Counted from the stretch's first letter, positions 1 through 13,796 are shown. The stretch is DNA of 64,000 nt from Batillaria attramentaria (GCA_018292915.2 JACVVK020000039.1:480001-544000); one strand, 5' to 3'. Notes: generated from the sequence alone by a model not told the origin. Program-made: numbers and translations.

Positions 1-519
1 AGTAACTCCAGTCACTAAATGACTGCCACCTTGACAACAAACAGTGATTAATTCAGTCCAATGTCAACTGCGCACTACCGACTAGGGGTAACCGGCATTG
101 TTTTCAAGGGCGTCACTGTAGAAAATGCAAGCCAACACCCCTTCACTGCAATCCCTTCCCTCCCCCCCCCCCCACAGACAGACTCAGGCTAACACCACCT
201 CCCCCCCCCCTTTTATTTTGTTTTACAAAACAGTCACACCACTAGAGCATTTGCTGAAGGCGGTACTGACGGAGTTTTGTCTGTAAACAAAGGCGGCCAC
301 GGTTTCACTGCACTACAGTACTGTTGTTGTCACAGTACAGAGCTCAGTGCTTTGATTGTTTCTAAACCGGCCGAGGTACAAATACAATTCATGTACAAGC
401 ACTTTATCAAGTCCCCCCCCCCCTCCCCCAGACAGACCCCCCTAAGCCCCCCCCCCCACCCCGCCGGTCTTCGCCACTGTTCAAGTCCTTACTATCATAA
501 TTGTATTCAGTATATATAT

Positions 520-667
<148 letters not shown>

Positions 668-1252
668 TCTTTTTTCCTAAATACTTATGAATATTTTTAA
701 TCGTCGTTTGAAAAAAACAAAACAAAACAACAACAACCCCACAAAGACCATTGAACTAAGTCATTTTTCCAAACGGTGACCGATGTGCATGCAATCGTTG
801 ACAAACCTGACAAAATCCACAGTTTGAAACGGGTTAATTCCACCTTTGCTAAATCAACTACACTGCCCCCCCCCCCCCCCCCGTCTATATAGTACCAGGC
901 TGACTGATAATGATATGATAATGATTTGGTGCTGGACCGAAAACCTTGACTTCACTCAGTCGTAGAGTGGCCGGTGGGAGACAGGGACTCGGTCCTATGC
1001 GGTGAATACGGACACACCTATAAATACAATTTACTCCAAAGCACCGGGACACCTCATTCATTTGTTGTGTGATCAATGGTGCGTGACCTGCCGAGACAGC
1101 GGGCCATCGTCCCACGCTTACTAGTATTATGATATATGCCAGTAGCTAGGCCGCTCAGTGTGGATGGAACTGACCTACACCGTACTACTGACCGGGAGCT
1201 CTAGTCCGGTGATATAGCTGTACAACCGTGACCGATCTTGTCGTTCGTCCGC

Positions 1253-1313
<61 letters not shown>
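1253..1313. repeat. (GT)n microsatellite
   Basis: Uninterrupted GT array of about 60 bp, followed by a degenerate GTGTGTG/GCGCG tail to about 1360. Confidence 0.93.
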
Positions 1314-1315
<2 letters not shown>

Positions 1316-2135
1316 GGCAGTGTGTGTGTGCCGGTGCGCGTGTGACGGTGTGTGTGTGTACGTGGCAGGCACTAGTGACACTGCACTGGTCCAGACTGAC
1401 AAGCCTGGACAGCTGACCGTACAGTTCAGTCAAGCAAACACTGGGCTATAGTACTGATAATCAGTAGTCAGTGACTCAAGTCACAGTCGTGTCGATACTC
1501 AGTCAGTCCAGGCTTACTATGACTCGGCGACCGATCTACTGACTGACGGGACTGAACTTGACTGACTACCTCATCTTGTAATTTAATTAAGAAAGAGAAA
1601 AGAAACTTGAATAGAGAATGCTTACATTAACACTGAACGCACCTTAAAGCTCGGCTTTTGCGCCGGCCGGGGGGGGGGGGGGGGGGCGCCCGGGCGGCAC
1701 TGACTGGCGGCCGTTCTGCCGGACGGCCGGTGTGACTCCATGCTACTTCGGCCAGTCCGTGTGAAAAAAAAAAAAAACCTGAAAAAAAAATCCGGTTGAT
1801 CAGACGCTGTGTCGAATTGTCGTTTATAAAACTGACCACGACAGTGACCGCCCATCCCGGCCCGCGAAACACACGCATGCGACTGCCGCGACTGATTGGT
1901 TGACTCGGAGTTCTATTCCGCGGTCCGGCCAAAAGAAACAGACGTAAATTTGTATTTTCATGATCTCATTGACTAGGAACGCTACATGTCATGCCTTTTC
2001 GTAAAATCTTATGCCCTAAAAGTGTCTTTTGTGTCCCCCCCCCCTTTTTTTTTTTTTAAACAAGGGTGCGCCATAGCTGTATAAGTTGCTGTTGGTAGGG
2101 GCGCACGGATGATTACTCAGCGCGAGTATTTTACG

Positions 2136-2169
2136 GTCACGTGACCGGACTAACGTTCGCGCATGCGCA
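2136..2169 (+). promoter_or_regulatory. CLIC proximal promoter: GTCACGTGAC palindrome and NRF1-type site
   Basis: GTCACGTGAC at 2136-2145 is an exact match to the palindromic E-box bound by USF, MITF and TFEB proteins (also the vertebrate CLEAR consensus). CGCGCATGCGCA at 2158-2169 is an exact NRF1-type site. They lie 88-121 bp upstream of the CLIC start codon, in a locally CpG-rich segment with no TATA box that I can see. Motif identity is seen in the sequence; use of the sites is inferred. Confidence 0.5.
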
Positions 2170-2256
2170 ATAAGTGACTTCTTTGGGCGAGGCTCCTGCG
2201 TCATTGCGAGTGGAATCTGAGGTAGCCGACTTCGATTCGGCATTATTTCCTTCAAA

Positions 2257-5167
2257 ATGTCTGCAGACGGCGCTGACGGTGATGGGACACCGAAACAGAG
2301 ATTCGAACTGTACATCAAGGTTAGTTAAACCGGTTTTTCTGACGTTTTACGGGTGGCTGGTGTGTGTAACATCTCTGAGGAATGGCGGCGATTCAGTCTC
2401 TGCGCAGCCTTTCAGCATTCGCTCCCGCGCGTCAAAAAATAGATATTATGGGCTCGTCTATGATGTGCACGCGCGCTCTGCCCTGCAAGCGAAAATCTGC
2501 AGTTTCTTTGCACTAGTTTTGTCATATTTTCTTGCTGTGTCGTCTTCGAAGTGCTTCAGGTTGATGGTCTAGAGCACTCGAACATCAGAAAGGTCACGTA
2601 AGGAAGGTAGTGCGCTACGACTAAGACGGAGAATACACTACACTAGTCGGTAAAGTTGACTGAGTTTGAGACGTATACTGGTATACTGGTATAGGACGAG
2701 TTATCTGTGACACGCGTATACAGTATGTGTCATCCCCAGCGTGTTTTCTACACTGACAGATTAACACCGCCTGTCCCAGGTCAGTTTTTACCAGATCGGC
2801 ATTTATCGTTACCGTAGTTTTTCAGCAGCCAAGAGCTCTATGTATTATGTACAAATTTGCGACGACTTTTAATCGCGGTCGTTTTCATGACCGCGCTTCG
2901 TTAGATGCTTTTTCTTGCGAGGGGTGGGGGGACTTTTTGATAGTTTCTGGCAAAGAAGTTGCAGTTGCCCATTTTTAAGGTTCAGTACGTAGTCAGGAGG
3001 GGTGTGGCACTTTAGTTTAAGGAACAGTGAAATACCTATCTTGTAGGAAGCAGCTGAGGAGGAAAGAATGCTTCACACAGTTCAGCCTACACCATACAGT
3101 CAGTTGACTGTTCAGTTGGGTGGCAAGTAGGGCATTCAGCAAGCCTTTCAGTTTCAGTTATCAGGGACTAATTACTTTTAAAATAGGGTAGAGGGTGGAC
3201 ACCCTACTGGGAAAAAGCCAGGTACCCAAATTGAGAGAAAGGTGCATCTTGTCATGGTACGCACACTGTGTGGTCGTGCATAGATCATCCGACTGCTGTA
3301 ACTTAAAGTACATTCTCCCCCTTGGTGAAGTTTGAAACCGTTAAAAGTTCACAGTTCAAGCTGCAAACAGCTGTAGAAGTTGAATTCGCTTACTGAAGTG
3401 GGATTGTACCTGTAACAGACCTGTTTACCCTCAGCATTGAGAAGTAGTAAGATCAGAAGCAAAAAGTAGTACAATTTGGCAAAAAGTAGTACAATCTAGA
3501 CCACGGACCAAAATGCCAGGAATTAATGCTGTATGCGCGTGCTGACTTTAAATTTATGTGCTTTCAAAATCATTTGGTCCATGTTGTTTATAAAAATATT
3601 CAAGAATGAGAAATCTGAGTTTTGTTGACTGACTGGGTAAGTGTGTAATATCATACTAAACACCTAAAGTGTTGCCAGATGCCGCACATTTCCAAAGCAT
3701 GAAATGCCTTAGTACTGACATACAAGTCTTCAAAAACAAAAGTCAGACTGTCAGGTATGCCATTATCTTGGTTATATGACTATCTGTGACTTGCTCTTAC
3801 AAAAACAAAACAAACCAACAAGTGCAAATACTAGTGTAAGTGGGCAGCCGGGGTGTGAAAAAGTCTATAAGATTCACTAGTTTTCATCTAGAGGTATCTG
3901 ATCTACACTGCCCGGCTACCGTAGTGGGCCCGTACTAAGGGACCACAAACTGAGATGAAAGCTCCATGGCTTGAATGTTAAAAAAAAAAAGAACCTCTGC
4001 CATAAAAAAAAAACCCACAAATCCCAGTCAGAAAACACATCCACTCACTAAATGCACACTTTAATGCAATCGTTTCTCCCTCCGAGTGAGACAGAAATCC
4101 GTCTTGAAACACCGCGTTGTGCTAAATATCCTGAACCGAAAGTGCAGAGGAAGATTTCACGGTACGTCGGACTTGCCGATAGTTTCTTCGCCGCTGGCTT
4201 ACTGTTGCCGGCACACATCCTCGTCATTTCTTCCGTGAAAGAATTTTTGCATGTTTTGTTCCACGCCATTGCAACATTAACCATAGACCGGGCTGTTCCG
4301 ATGCGAATTAATCACAGGAAAATGTACGAGAAGCGTGTCGGCCATTGCGAATCGGAAAAGCAAAGAGCCCGCGCGCTGACCGAAACGAGCATTCTGATTG
4401 GACAAAGAGAGAGCTTAAGCCAATCAGATTCTGCCTGTTAAGCACAATGGCTCAGCGGAAATGTCTTCAGACCGCAAAATACCACAAAATACGAAATCGT
4501 AAATCTTGCTCCCGGAAAAGCGTAGTTTTCGCAGGCCTGGCGTACAAGCGTAAAATCGACCCGAATATCGTACATTTTACGCCAAAATCGTAAGGGTAAA
4601 CAGGTCTGCTGTAATCTAAGTCATGGTGAATCCAGTTTGTTCTTTGCATTGGTGGCTGTGATGAAAAACGGGTGAATTTGAAAGAAAAGATTTAAAAAAG
4701 AACAGTGAGAAGTATGCTCTTAGACATTTTGATTCTGATTATTCACTAACACACATGCGCACAGTTGATGAATTTAGCGTACACTTCACCACTGCTGCTG
4801 TTGTAAGCCACAAACACAGGGAAGTGTTGACCTATTTTGCTGTGTGCTGACCTGATTTGTAGAACAGGAAATTGTTGGATGTGGTGTAACATTTATGATT
4901 ATAAACCTCCTTTTCCTGGTATTGTGCACGAGTTGTCGCTTTGTGTGGTCAGAACCAGGTGATAAAAGTAAAAGAGGCGTGTAAAACATTTTCCTGACTC
5001 TTCAATGCAGGGCTCCCTAAAAGCTTCAGACCTAAAGGGTCCACTGACCCCCAGTTCAAAATTTTAGGGGGTCTTTGTACCTCCACTTTCAATTTTTAAA
5101 GGGTCAGAATCATTTCTCAAGTTCTTAGTGCATGGAATTATAAATTCAGTAAATACTGCTGAACAGG

Positions 5168-5230
<63 letters not shown>

Positions 5231-8200
5231 AAAACTGAATTTTATCAACTTCAAATCATATAATTAAATGAAGTGGAAAGTTTGAAACTCTGACTTTTGG
5301 CTGCTCTGTGCCGACTCTGATGCAACGTCTGAATCGTAGCGGCAACGCCGAAGTGCACCCGTTGCCGGCCGGGCGAGGGCTCGAACCCCTCCACAACTTT
5401 TCCACTGACAAAAAAGTCCATAGTCTTTTGAACTTTCACTTTTTTTCGGTGGCATGATTCGTCACAGAGAAAGCAAATCCGATCGGTAACAAGAGCACAG
5501 ACTCTAAAATCAGTCTTTCGCCCATAGCCAGTTTCGAGCGCAGAAGCGGAAAAAGATGGGGCACGTTCACTATGCGCGAGTGACTGTAGTAGCCGCCGAT
5601 CTGCAGCAGTAGACATTCAAACGCCTGCAAGCGTTAAACAGAACCAAAAACAGAACCGAACTGAACGCGGATGTTTCAGTGCGCAGAATCCGGAAAAAAG
5701 ATGGGGCACGTTCACTGCGCGCGAGTAGGTGTAGTAGCCGCCGATCTGCAGCAGTAGACAGTTAACGCCTGTGAGCGTTAAACAGAACCGAACTGAACGC
5801 GGCCAAGGCAAGGGAGAACACTCACTCGATCACAACAAGCCTATAGGCGTACGCACGGTAGCGCAGAGATAGTGCGTCAAGCTACGCACAGATCGCGTTC
5901 ATAATGCTTCAACGTACCCCCAGAAAGTTTTTTTAGTACGTAAATTTTCACTTCAGTGCGTAAATGACGCACAGTTTAGGGAGCCCTGTCAATGGCTGTT
6001 GTGTCACAATGTGCGCAGAACAAATTTGCTGGATAAACTTTTTCACGAAGGCATTTCCACTTTTCAAACTTGCCCTTTCCCTCTTGCCGTCTGGAACCGC
6101 TGTCACAAGTTTGCTGAAGTCGCAGACCGGCAGTGCGGTACACTTTTCTTCAGCACACTCTGCTGTACTTTTGTTAAACTTATTGCCTTTAATGTCTGTG
6201 GCAGTCTTTGGTAAGGTGCAGCGCCGCTGAGTGGACTGTTAGCGTTACTCAATATGTGTGGATGGAAATTGGAATCAGATTACCCAGAGTCTGTAAGAGG
6301 TATTGGTTGGCTGTTAGGGTGCAGGCAAAAGGGGGGGAATCTCCTTATCTGGGACCAGTTTCCTGTCTTGTGTGACTCTTTCCCCCAGCTGGGTGAGTCA
6401 GTCTCCTGACTCTCCAGCAGCTGTCAGAGATTACTGCATTTACTGCCATCTGCTGTCTGTTCCTAAAATGTCAGCGGAGACTGGAGGGTGTCTTTCTGGG
6501 ATGGGGTTGTCATCCTAGCACTATTGTTGGGCATTGTTCATTATTGGAAGGCTGATCCAACAAACAGTAGACATACATGTTTATCTGTTCTTCACTAGGT
6601 GCAATTGCAAACACTCCGCTAATGGCCAAACATGGCGGTACATGCTACAACTAGCAACAGTGTGTTCCCTTGGGTGGGGGTTGGGGGCTGGATGGGGAAA
6701 TTGAGTAGCTTGTGATGAATTTATGACGGTCATTGTGTCAAAGTAGCTTCCTCAGGGGAACAAGGACAAAACTAGTGTTGGAACTTGCATGTTTGTTTTC
6801 ACGTGTACCTAGTCAGCTTTGACATGAATACTAACCACAGCAGTGTTGGTATTAAATGTTGGTGTAGATCTAAATTATGAGATTCTCTTCTGGGAAGCTT
6901 TGAACAGGAAAGGTAAGTATTGATGCTTACGGCAGACGTTTACCTGTCACAGTATTGATGCTTTCATCTTTGAGAGATTTACCTGTCACAGTATTCCTGC
7001 TTTCTCAGTAAGCTTAGTGTGTTTTGGTTCGATTTAAAAGGAATTTATACCCTTTTCTGTGTGTGCAGTTTAGAGCGCAAATACCAGATGATCAGCACGG
7101 CTGTAGTACCTGGCTGAACTGTTCTTATCTGCTGTAATCTAAGCCCGTTTGTGTCCAGTACATATTGTTCCTCAGGTACTAACCAAGGTTTTTCCTTTGG
7201 CTTTGTTGCAGGCATCTGCAATCGACAAAGAAACAAAAGGGTCGTGTCCGATCTGCCAGCACTGGTTCATGATCACGTGTCTGCTGGGAGAGAACCAGGA
7301 TGACATTGACTTCAAAGTCTACACAGTGCAGGCCGACTGTCCACCCAAAAACTTTGGGGTCGACCAGGGCTGGAGCAAGAAGTTCCCCGTCGTCATGGTA
7401 CTTGCTGGCCACGACAAGAAGGGTCAGGACCTGACGGGCACCAAGTACGACACATTTGAGGAGCTGGAGACCTTCTTCGAGAGCATAAATAGGGAATGCC
7501 CAGAGCTGAAGCGAAAGAACGCGCCAAACGTGGCGGCCATGTCAGCAGTAGAAAATGTTTACAATGTAAGAAAGACATAAGGCATTAGTGTGAATGAGTT
7601 TAGCCTTACACCTCTTAGGGGTGGAACTGGACCAGTGTTTTGGAGAACACAAAAGTAATAGGACATTCATTTGCCTTTTGAGAAAGAAATTGAAGAATAC
7701 AGTACATTCTACCCACGGGTGGGTCTTGAGGGATGTAGATATTGTGGCAGCCAAAATGTCAAAATTCCATTAACGATGAAAGCCTGGAGTTTGAACTTGA
7801 AGATAATATGCAGTCTTAATTAAAAAAATTAAAGTTATCATAAAAATATCGACTGATTACCTAGTCACACTTATGCTTTTTGTCTGTTACAGAGTTTAAA
7901 AGGTTCAATAGTATTATAGGTAGTGTCGTGGAGATGTTTTCGTCAGCCTCTGAACTATCTGTTTCAGGCTTTCAACAGGTTCTTGTCACAAGGCAAGGAC
8001 CCCAAGGGGTTGAATGCTGAACTGAAGAAGATCAATGAGTTTCTGGAGGCGGAGGACGACACCAAATTCCTGGTGGACAACGTCTTGTCCTTCGCAGACT
8101 GCTACCTCCTGCCACGTTTACAGCACATACGGGTTGCAGGCAAGGTAGGCGTGCTACTGACAGCATACATCTATTCCCTGTTTCCCTGGTTTGTGAGAAT

Positions 8201-8877
8201 GCTTATTACCAAAGGTTTTCCCAAAGAGACAAGCTTGTGTGTGTGTGTTATATGGCTTTCCTTAGGGTCATCCTCCCCCATTTTGGGGCTTGAACCAGTT
8301 GAAGCAAAACACAAAGTGTAAGTGAAAAGGGATTAAAAACGATTGGTAGTCAGACCACCTTGGCACTTGTTGCCCCATACTTGAAACATGGTCAGTGCAC
8401 ACATCAGTATCCAGGGTGACATGGAAGAGCATCTTGTGCAGAAGTACAGACTTGATGGAGATGATGAATATCTCACAAATATCTCTCACTCTTTTACAGG
8501 CCTATATGGATTATGACATTCCGAGGGAGTACACAGCCATATGGAAGTACCTTGCCGAGGCCTACAAGACGGAAGCCTTCCGCTCGACCATGCCGTCCGA
8601 CCAGGACATCATCTTCCACTACGAGAAGAAGGTGCAGAATGTTGCTAGGAGGCCAAAACGAAACCCGCACCCAACTTTACAGAGCTTCTCCTACACAATG
8701 GATATCCCTGACGATATCGCTGCCCAGATCAATGGCACGCCCAACAACACCAACGGTGACATCTCACAAGGTGTCTCAGAAGCAGTTACAAAAATTGACA
8801 TTTCATCACAGGATGCAGATGACGCACCACCTAGAGCAGAAGTCACCGTGGATGGGGGTGGCGGTGGGGACGAGTGA
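2257..8877 (+). CDS. CLIC: Chloride intracellular channel (CLIC/EXC-4-like) protein, 4 exons
   Basis: Exons 2257-2319, 7212-7565, 7968-8144 and 8500-8877 join in phase 0 with GT-AG junctions (GTTAGT, GTAAGA and GTAGGC donors) to give 323 aa. CLIC proteins have a glutathione-transferase fold, are soluble or membrane-inserted, and act in tubulogenesis, redox and membrane trafficking. The FELYIKAS...DKETKGSCPIC segment is the family N-terminus, with a glutaredoxin-like CxxC at Cys33-Cys36, as in invertebrate members. LLPRLQHIRVAGK (186-198) is the family signature in the all-alpha C-terminal domain. The start was chosen because ATG (AAAATGT context) directly opens the exon that splices in frame to the conserved part. 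The protein is longer than typical CLICs (about 240-290 aa): its last 60 or so residues are an acidic, Asn/Gly-rich tail ending in a Gly run. Intron 1 (4.9 kb) carries two transposon-like insertions. Identification is firm; the paralogue is not resolved. Confidence 0.93.
3416..4608. mobile_element. Non-autonomous TIR DNA transposon-like element (element D) in CLIC intron 1
   Basis: A 16-bp perfect terminal inverted repeat, CAGACCTGTTTACCCT (3416-3431) and its complement (4593-4608), bounds 1193 bp. The flanks are an identical 6-bp duplication, CTGTAA (3410-3415 and 4609-4614). No transposase is recognisable inside; a 129-codon open frame at 4052-4441 has no motif I know. The interior is CpG-rich near 4050-4600 and has two NF-Y type boxes in inverted arrangement (CTGATTGG at 4394-4401, CCAATCAG at 4420-4427). 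The superfamily is not certain. Confidence 0.72.
5008..5988. mobile_element. Non-autonomous hAT-like TIR element (element A) in CLIC intron 1
   Basis: Fourteen-bp perfect terminal inverted repeats, CAGGGCTCCCTAAA (5008-5021) and its complement (5975-5988), are flanked by TCAATG on both sides (5002-5007 and 5989-5994). The 981-bp interior has a (GT)n array (about 5170-5229) and a tandem duplication of about 146 bp (from 5549 and from 5695) sharing a GATGGGGCACG...GCCGATCTGCAGCAGTAGA core. On the minus strand near 5390-5460 short Lys-rich frames occur, but no intact transposase. The CAGGG ends recall hAT elements; a 6-bp rather than 8-bp duplication is atypical. Confidence 0.75.
5170..5229. repeat. 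(GT)n microsatellite inside element A
   Basis: Uninterrupted GT array of about 58 bp. Confidence 0.95.
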
Positions 8878-11800
8878 GGGGGTTAGGAACAAGGGAGGGG
8901 GTGGAAGTAGCCAGCTAGCTGTGTCTTGTTTTGCATTGTTTCTGTCCTGAAGAAAAGTAAATGTAGCATCGGAGGCACTTGGAAGGGAAACAGTGCCAGG
9001 CCAAAGGATGAATCGGAAAAACGTTGAGCAACAGAGAAGATCGGAAGTTTGAAACACAAGTTGTGCACAATGTGGACATTTTGTGCCTGGCTGTGAATCA
9101 TCTAGTTTTGCTTGCTACACTTCTGGAGACCAGACCATTAGCCACCGCTTTTACTCCGCAAACTGTACGGATGAATAGCAGTGTCATCATCTTGGTGCAT
9201 GTGTCAGCATAGTCTTGTTTCATCGCTCATTCCATCAGCCTTGGAGATATAATGCTTGCAGGTTCATCATGGTGGCTTACAGTGGAAAACATAAAAGTGG
9301 TACAGTGATTTTTGTAAGGCTCTGTCGCTGCTGAACAGAAAACACAACAGACAATGCTGCTCTTGCAACATCATTCTAATGACGAATCAGCATGAAATGT
9401 GTTGAAAGGAACTTTCGTAATTCAAGTACTTTTTTTTTTTTGCCAGTATATTTTTTTTTAACGCAGTCTTGCCTTCATGCTGGGGAGCAGTTGATAATGA
9501 CAAGACAAGCCCAAGGGGACCAATGTGGTTGATTTGTACTGTTGGACTTTTGCTTGCGAGTTTCTTGTTCATTCATTGGAACTTTTATCAGTGCTGTTTG
9601 TACTTGACCGACTCAGTTTATAAAGTTTGTATTCAGATTTAACTCCCTCTTACTCCCGTCTGCCCCCATAGTAAACCACTAGCAGAATGAAAGCAGACGG
9701 TTTCATTGTTAATTTTGATCCATACTCAAGTGTACAGTTACAACCCATCATGAAGTCGGGTGAACCCAGTAATCATTTGCTGAAAAATTACGGTCATGTA
9801 TCTGTAATTGTTATTAATCATTTTAATGCACAGTACAACAGAAGCGTGATATAGTATTGCATCATGTCTGTTTTGTATGTGTACGGAAAAAACAACAACT
9901 TTGTTTTGAATGACAAAATTTGACCTATCTATTCCAAAGGAGTGCTTTCTTTCTTGGCTGTGCCTTCCTGACTTTGTTTTGAGCTAGCTGATGAGGACAA
10001 GGGAGAGTGTGACTGTGAGTACGGTCTCATCTCAACAGAAATACTGGCACTACAGAGGAAGTAAGGTATTCGGCAAGTCGTGCCGTGTGAAGAGTAATTT
10101 AGTAATGGCTGTAGAAGAGGCTAGGTTCAGGGGAAACAACTCATGGTCTGAGGAGTGGCGGCATCGTCGTTCTGGAAGATTTTCTCCTTGTTTTTCCCCC
10201 CATCATTTTGAAGTGTCATTATCTAAATATTGTGACTTGTTGGCTTTGACCTTGAGGCTTCCATTTTCAGTTTAGTTTTTGTGTCCAGTGATTACCTAAA
10301 AAGTTATAAGTTGACAGCAGTTCTGTTACTGTTCAATTTGTCTTTTTTCCCCCAGAATTTGTAAGGGTTGCAGATCAGGGTTATAATTGTATCATGTAGA
10401 AAGCGTTTAGTTTTAGAAACATCATAATAGTTTGCTGTTTCATGGGATTGGTCTTGTGTTCAGGGAAAGCAGGACTAACAAGTGCCAAATGGTTTCAATT
10501 TATCACTACGAGTATGAGGTAGTACTATCAACATGCTCTAGATATCCTGCATTTTTTTTTTTTTTTTTTTTTATTAACGAATGGCTTTACAAAGCCAGCA
10601 TTCACTGTGTAGGTGCAAACAAATGGTATAATTTGGTAACTTTTTTTTGGGGGGGGGGGGGGGGGTAACTTTTTGTTCGTGTTCAGTCGAAACAAAAGTG
10701 GAAGAGCCTCTGTGCTAGTCACGCTCTCATCTTGATTGTGTTTTGGGGGGGGGGGGGGGGTACCGGTAGTTGCTAAAACAGATTCCACTGTTGCTCATCA
10801 TACTCATCTTTTCAAAGTGGTCATGCATATTATGTAACTGAAGCTTACCTCCCCAGTGTTTAGAAAATGACGATGCACAGTTGCCAATTGTTTTCAATAG
10901 AGTAGCAATGCTTTGTTACTATCGCTCCGCTCATTTGCTGTTGTTGCATCACTCGCAACTGGACTTCCCACCTCCACGGGTGTAAGGAGAGTTGTGGTGC
11001 ACTTTCCTGTTTTCTTGGTGTTGCTTGCTAACCTTGATACTTGATACTACATGTAGTTTTTTTTGTGAAAGGACATACACTGTAGAGTGGTCTGTGCAAA
11101 CTTGTTTAGTAACGGTAACTGTAGAGATCAAGGCATACAGCATTTGCAAACAGGAATGGATTTTTTTTTGGTGGGGGGGGGGGGTTCACTTTATCAAGAA
11201 TGCTGATTTAGTAGTGTTTATGGTTCTAATTGTGGAAGTTTCAAAGTAAATTAGAAAAAATTACAATGGGGGAGTGTTGCAGCATATACTACTACTACTA
11301 CTATCAATGGGTCACACCATGTAGTACTATTGATTTGATGCAACCAACGTAGCTGTAGTTCTTATGTTTGGCCTGTATGTTGCCAGGAAGTCACTCTCCC
11401 ATCTGCGTTTATGTAGGCCGTAAAGGACTTCAGTCCTACAATTTCTGATTAAGGACAACACAGACACTTTATAAACAGGTACTGTATCAGTTTCACCCCC
11501 TGCTTCCACTTGCTCTAGTGATTGTATTATGATTTATAAATATGGCATTGTGTACTTGCTCAGTACAAGTTTGAATTCAATGTTCAGTTTTTTTGGTGTT
11601 TTTTTTTTTTTTTTTTTTGTTGCTACTGGAACCAGTGTATACAAAACTGTACACAGAACCTTTCTAAAATTAAATAACTTCATCAAGTACAGAGTGTTTG
11701 TTGATCATGATTCATACTGTCACTGTCGAGCTTACAAAATAAATGCGCTGTCTTGTTTGACTTTGAGCTTTGTCTAACATTTTGAATTTTGCTAAACAAC

Positions 11801-13510
11801 AGTGATATTGACTAATTGAGAGACCACATTTTGAACCAAGCAAACATTGATTGAACTGTTTGAAGCTGATACTATCAGTGATAGGACAGTGCATTTGATG
11901 TGGCCAAGTGTTGTAATCAGCTGAAGTACTTGTGTTACTGTTAGGATGGATTCAGCATGTAGTTATCTGGTGAACAATCTGTGGTGGAGTGCAGAAGAAA
12001 GTAGACACACTCAGACACTGTCGGTTTGTACTGCAGTTGTGTTCATCTTTAACTTGCGATCCATCCTCAGTTCCACCCAGATCTTCCGAAAGCAATGTCA
12101 GAACCGTGTGATCATGTCGCTAACATCCTGCAAACTTGAAATATATGTGTGTCTATTGGTGCTTGCTTGTACTATGGGACCATGTTTACCGGTACTTTGA
12201 CTTTCATTGCATGAAAATACTGACATTTGGACCAATAAATTGAGTGTTCCTACTGTTTGTCGCCATTACACATGGGAGATTTATTGTGGGACTTTGAGCA
12301 GACCGGCGTACTTCATTCAGCCAGTCTCGTTTGCTTTCAGTTTGAAAGGGAATCAACTGAAAACTGCATGAAAGTAGAGCAGTTTGTGAAAAAAAGGAAC
12401 TTCAAATTAAAAAAAAAAAAAAAAAAAGTTTGACAGCATGTCCCATGTGCATGGTGATCAGGTCATTATCTATCAAGTTTGCAGCTCATGTTCACGAAGC
12501 ATTTGCTTAAATTCATTCTTCAGAACGATTCTTTGGTTCAGTGTTGCCCCCTTGTCCAGCCTTCATTTTTGTTACAGTTCTCCAGTTAATTTCTCCCCTT
12601 TTCATTTAATGTAAAATGTTTGCCTCATGATACCCCATGTACCTTGCAATAATATTTATTTTGTGTTTATAGGCTGTTTGGGTTTACAAGTCTTGACACT
12701 GTACCATGCCATGCCATGCCATAGCTGCTGAGCCACCTTACTGCATCTTGCAATTCACCCTTGGAATACATTTAGTTCACTAACAGAACTTTACATCTGA
12801 TACTGTTAACTAAGTTAGCATTGTTGTTTTTTTGGTACTTCCTGTTTTTGTGGGTTTGGTATTCTGCCAGCTACCAATTAAGTTATGTTGTTGGTTTTGT
12901 CCTATAAGAGGCTCGTGCACTCATAAAGTTTGCGTCAAGACAAAACTGGCATGTTTCTTTTGTCCGTAGGTATTGTAATGGCGGTGGTGTTTTCCTGTAA
13001 GCATCTATCAGAAAGTGCCAATAAATTGGCTCTGTAAATCAAGGGAGGTACGTAGATTGGTGGCAGTTTCTAACAAGCAGAACACTTGACTCTGGCTGCA
13101 TAGAGAGAACAGTGATGAGTGTGTAACCCCCCCCTAACGATGTGCCAGAGTATCTCTTTAAATAGCCATGGAGTGAATACTGTACTAACACTCAGCACTT
13201 AACAGTTACCTCCACATAGAGAATTTGTTCCTTCACTGCGTCACCTAATCTCTCTCAGATGTCTTATCAGCTCAGAGAGTACCGATTGAATGAATTCCGG
13301 CTTCTGACCAACTCAGTACCCTGACTGCAGTGGGTGGCTTGGCATAAATTAGGTACAGTATGTGTATTCAGAGTCATTTTGTGTAACGACAACGCAGAGG
13401 ATTATTACCAGATTGCAGCCAATGGGCAGTTGTCCCTGGGACTGTACACAGGGAGCAAGCCTTTGCACTGTATGACAAATATGTGTAATCAATAAAACCA
13501 AAATGATACC
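8878..13510 (+). other. Probable long 3' UTR and downstream flank of CLIC
   Basis: No coding exon is recognised in this 4.6-kb stretch after the CLIC stop. It is AT-rich, with T and G runs (for example 10551-10572, 10642-10665, 10744-10760 and 11601-11618). AATAAA polyadenylation signals on the plus strand lie at 12234-12239, 13020-13025 and 13491-13496. If the last is used, the 3' UTR is about 4.6 kb and ends about 300 bp from the probable end of the opposing PFN4 transcript. Confidence 0.5.
13491..13496 (+). terminator. Candidate distal polyadenylation signal for CLIC
   Basis: AATAAA on the plus strand, the last one before the convergent PFN4 gene; AATAAA at 12234 and 13020 are alternatives. 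Assignment is by position only. Confidence 0.4.
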
Positions 13511-13790
13511 AACCACTTTGAGTTTTTATTGGTGTTACATGTATTGTCTTGGCATTGTTATGTTGTGAAAGACCACTCAAACACTTTGTGCCTTAGACAC
13601 TTTAGGATTGAACTTCGAAGCCAGATGTGCAGTTTTTACAAACTGGTAAATGAGATCAGATTTCAGTGCAACAATGCATGCACAGATTGGCCAGCATGCC
13701 ATAATTGCAAATTAAGTGGCTGAAAACTCAAAGTAGTCTAAGGAATTAATGAAAACCCATCAACAGACCTGTAGCAATACTAGCATTCTC

Positions 13791-13796
13791 TTTATT
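13791..13796 (-). terminator. Candidate polyadenylation signal for PFN4
   Basis: TTTATT on the plus strand reads AATAAA on the minus strand, about 420 nt past the PFN4 stop. A closer alternative is 13999-14004, about 215 nt past the stop. Confidence 0.4.

Noticed and set aside
4052..4441. 129-codon plus-strand frame in CLIC intron 1
   Set aside because: It lies inside TIR element D, overlaps an antisense frame, and has no family motif or splice support.
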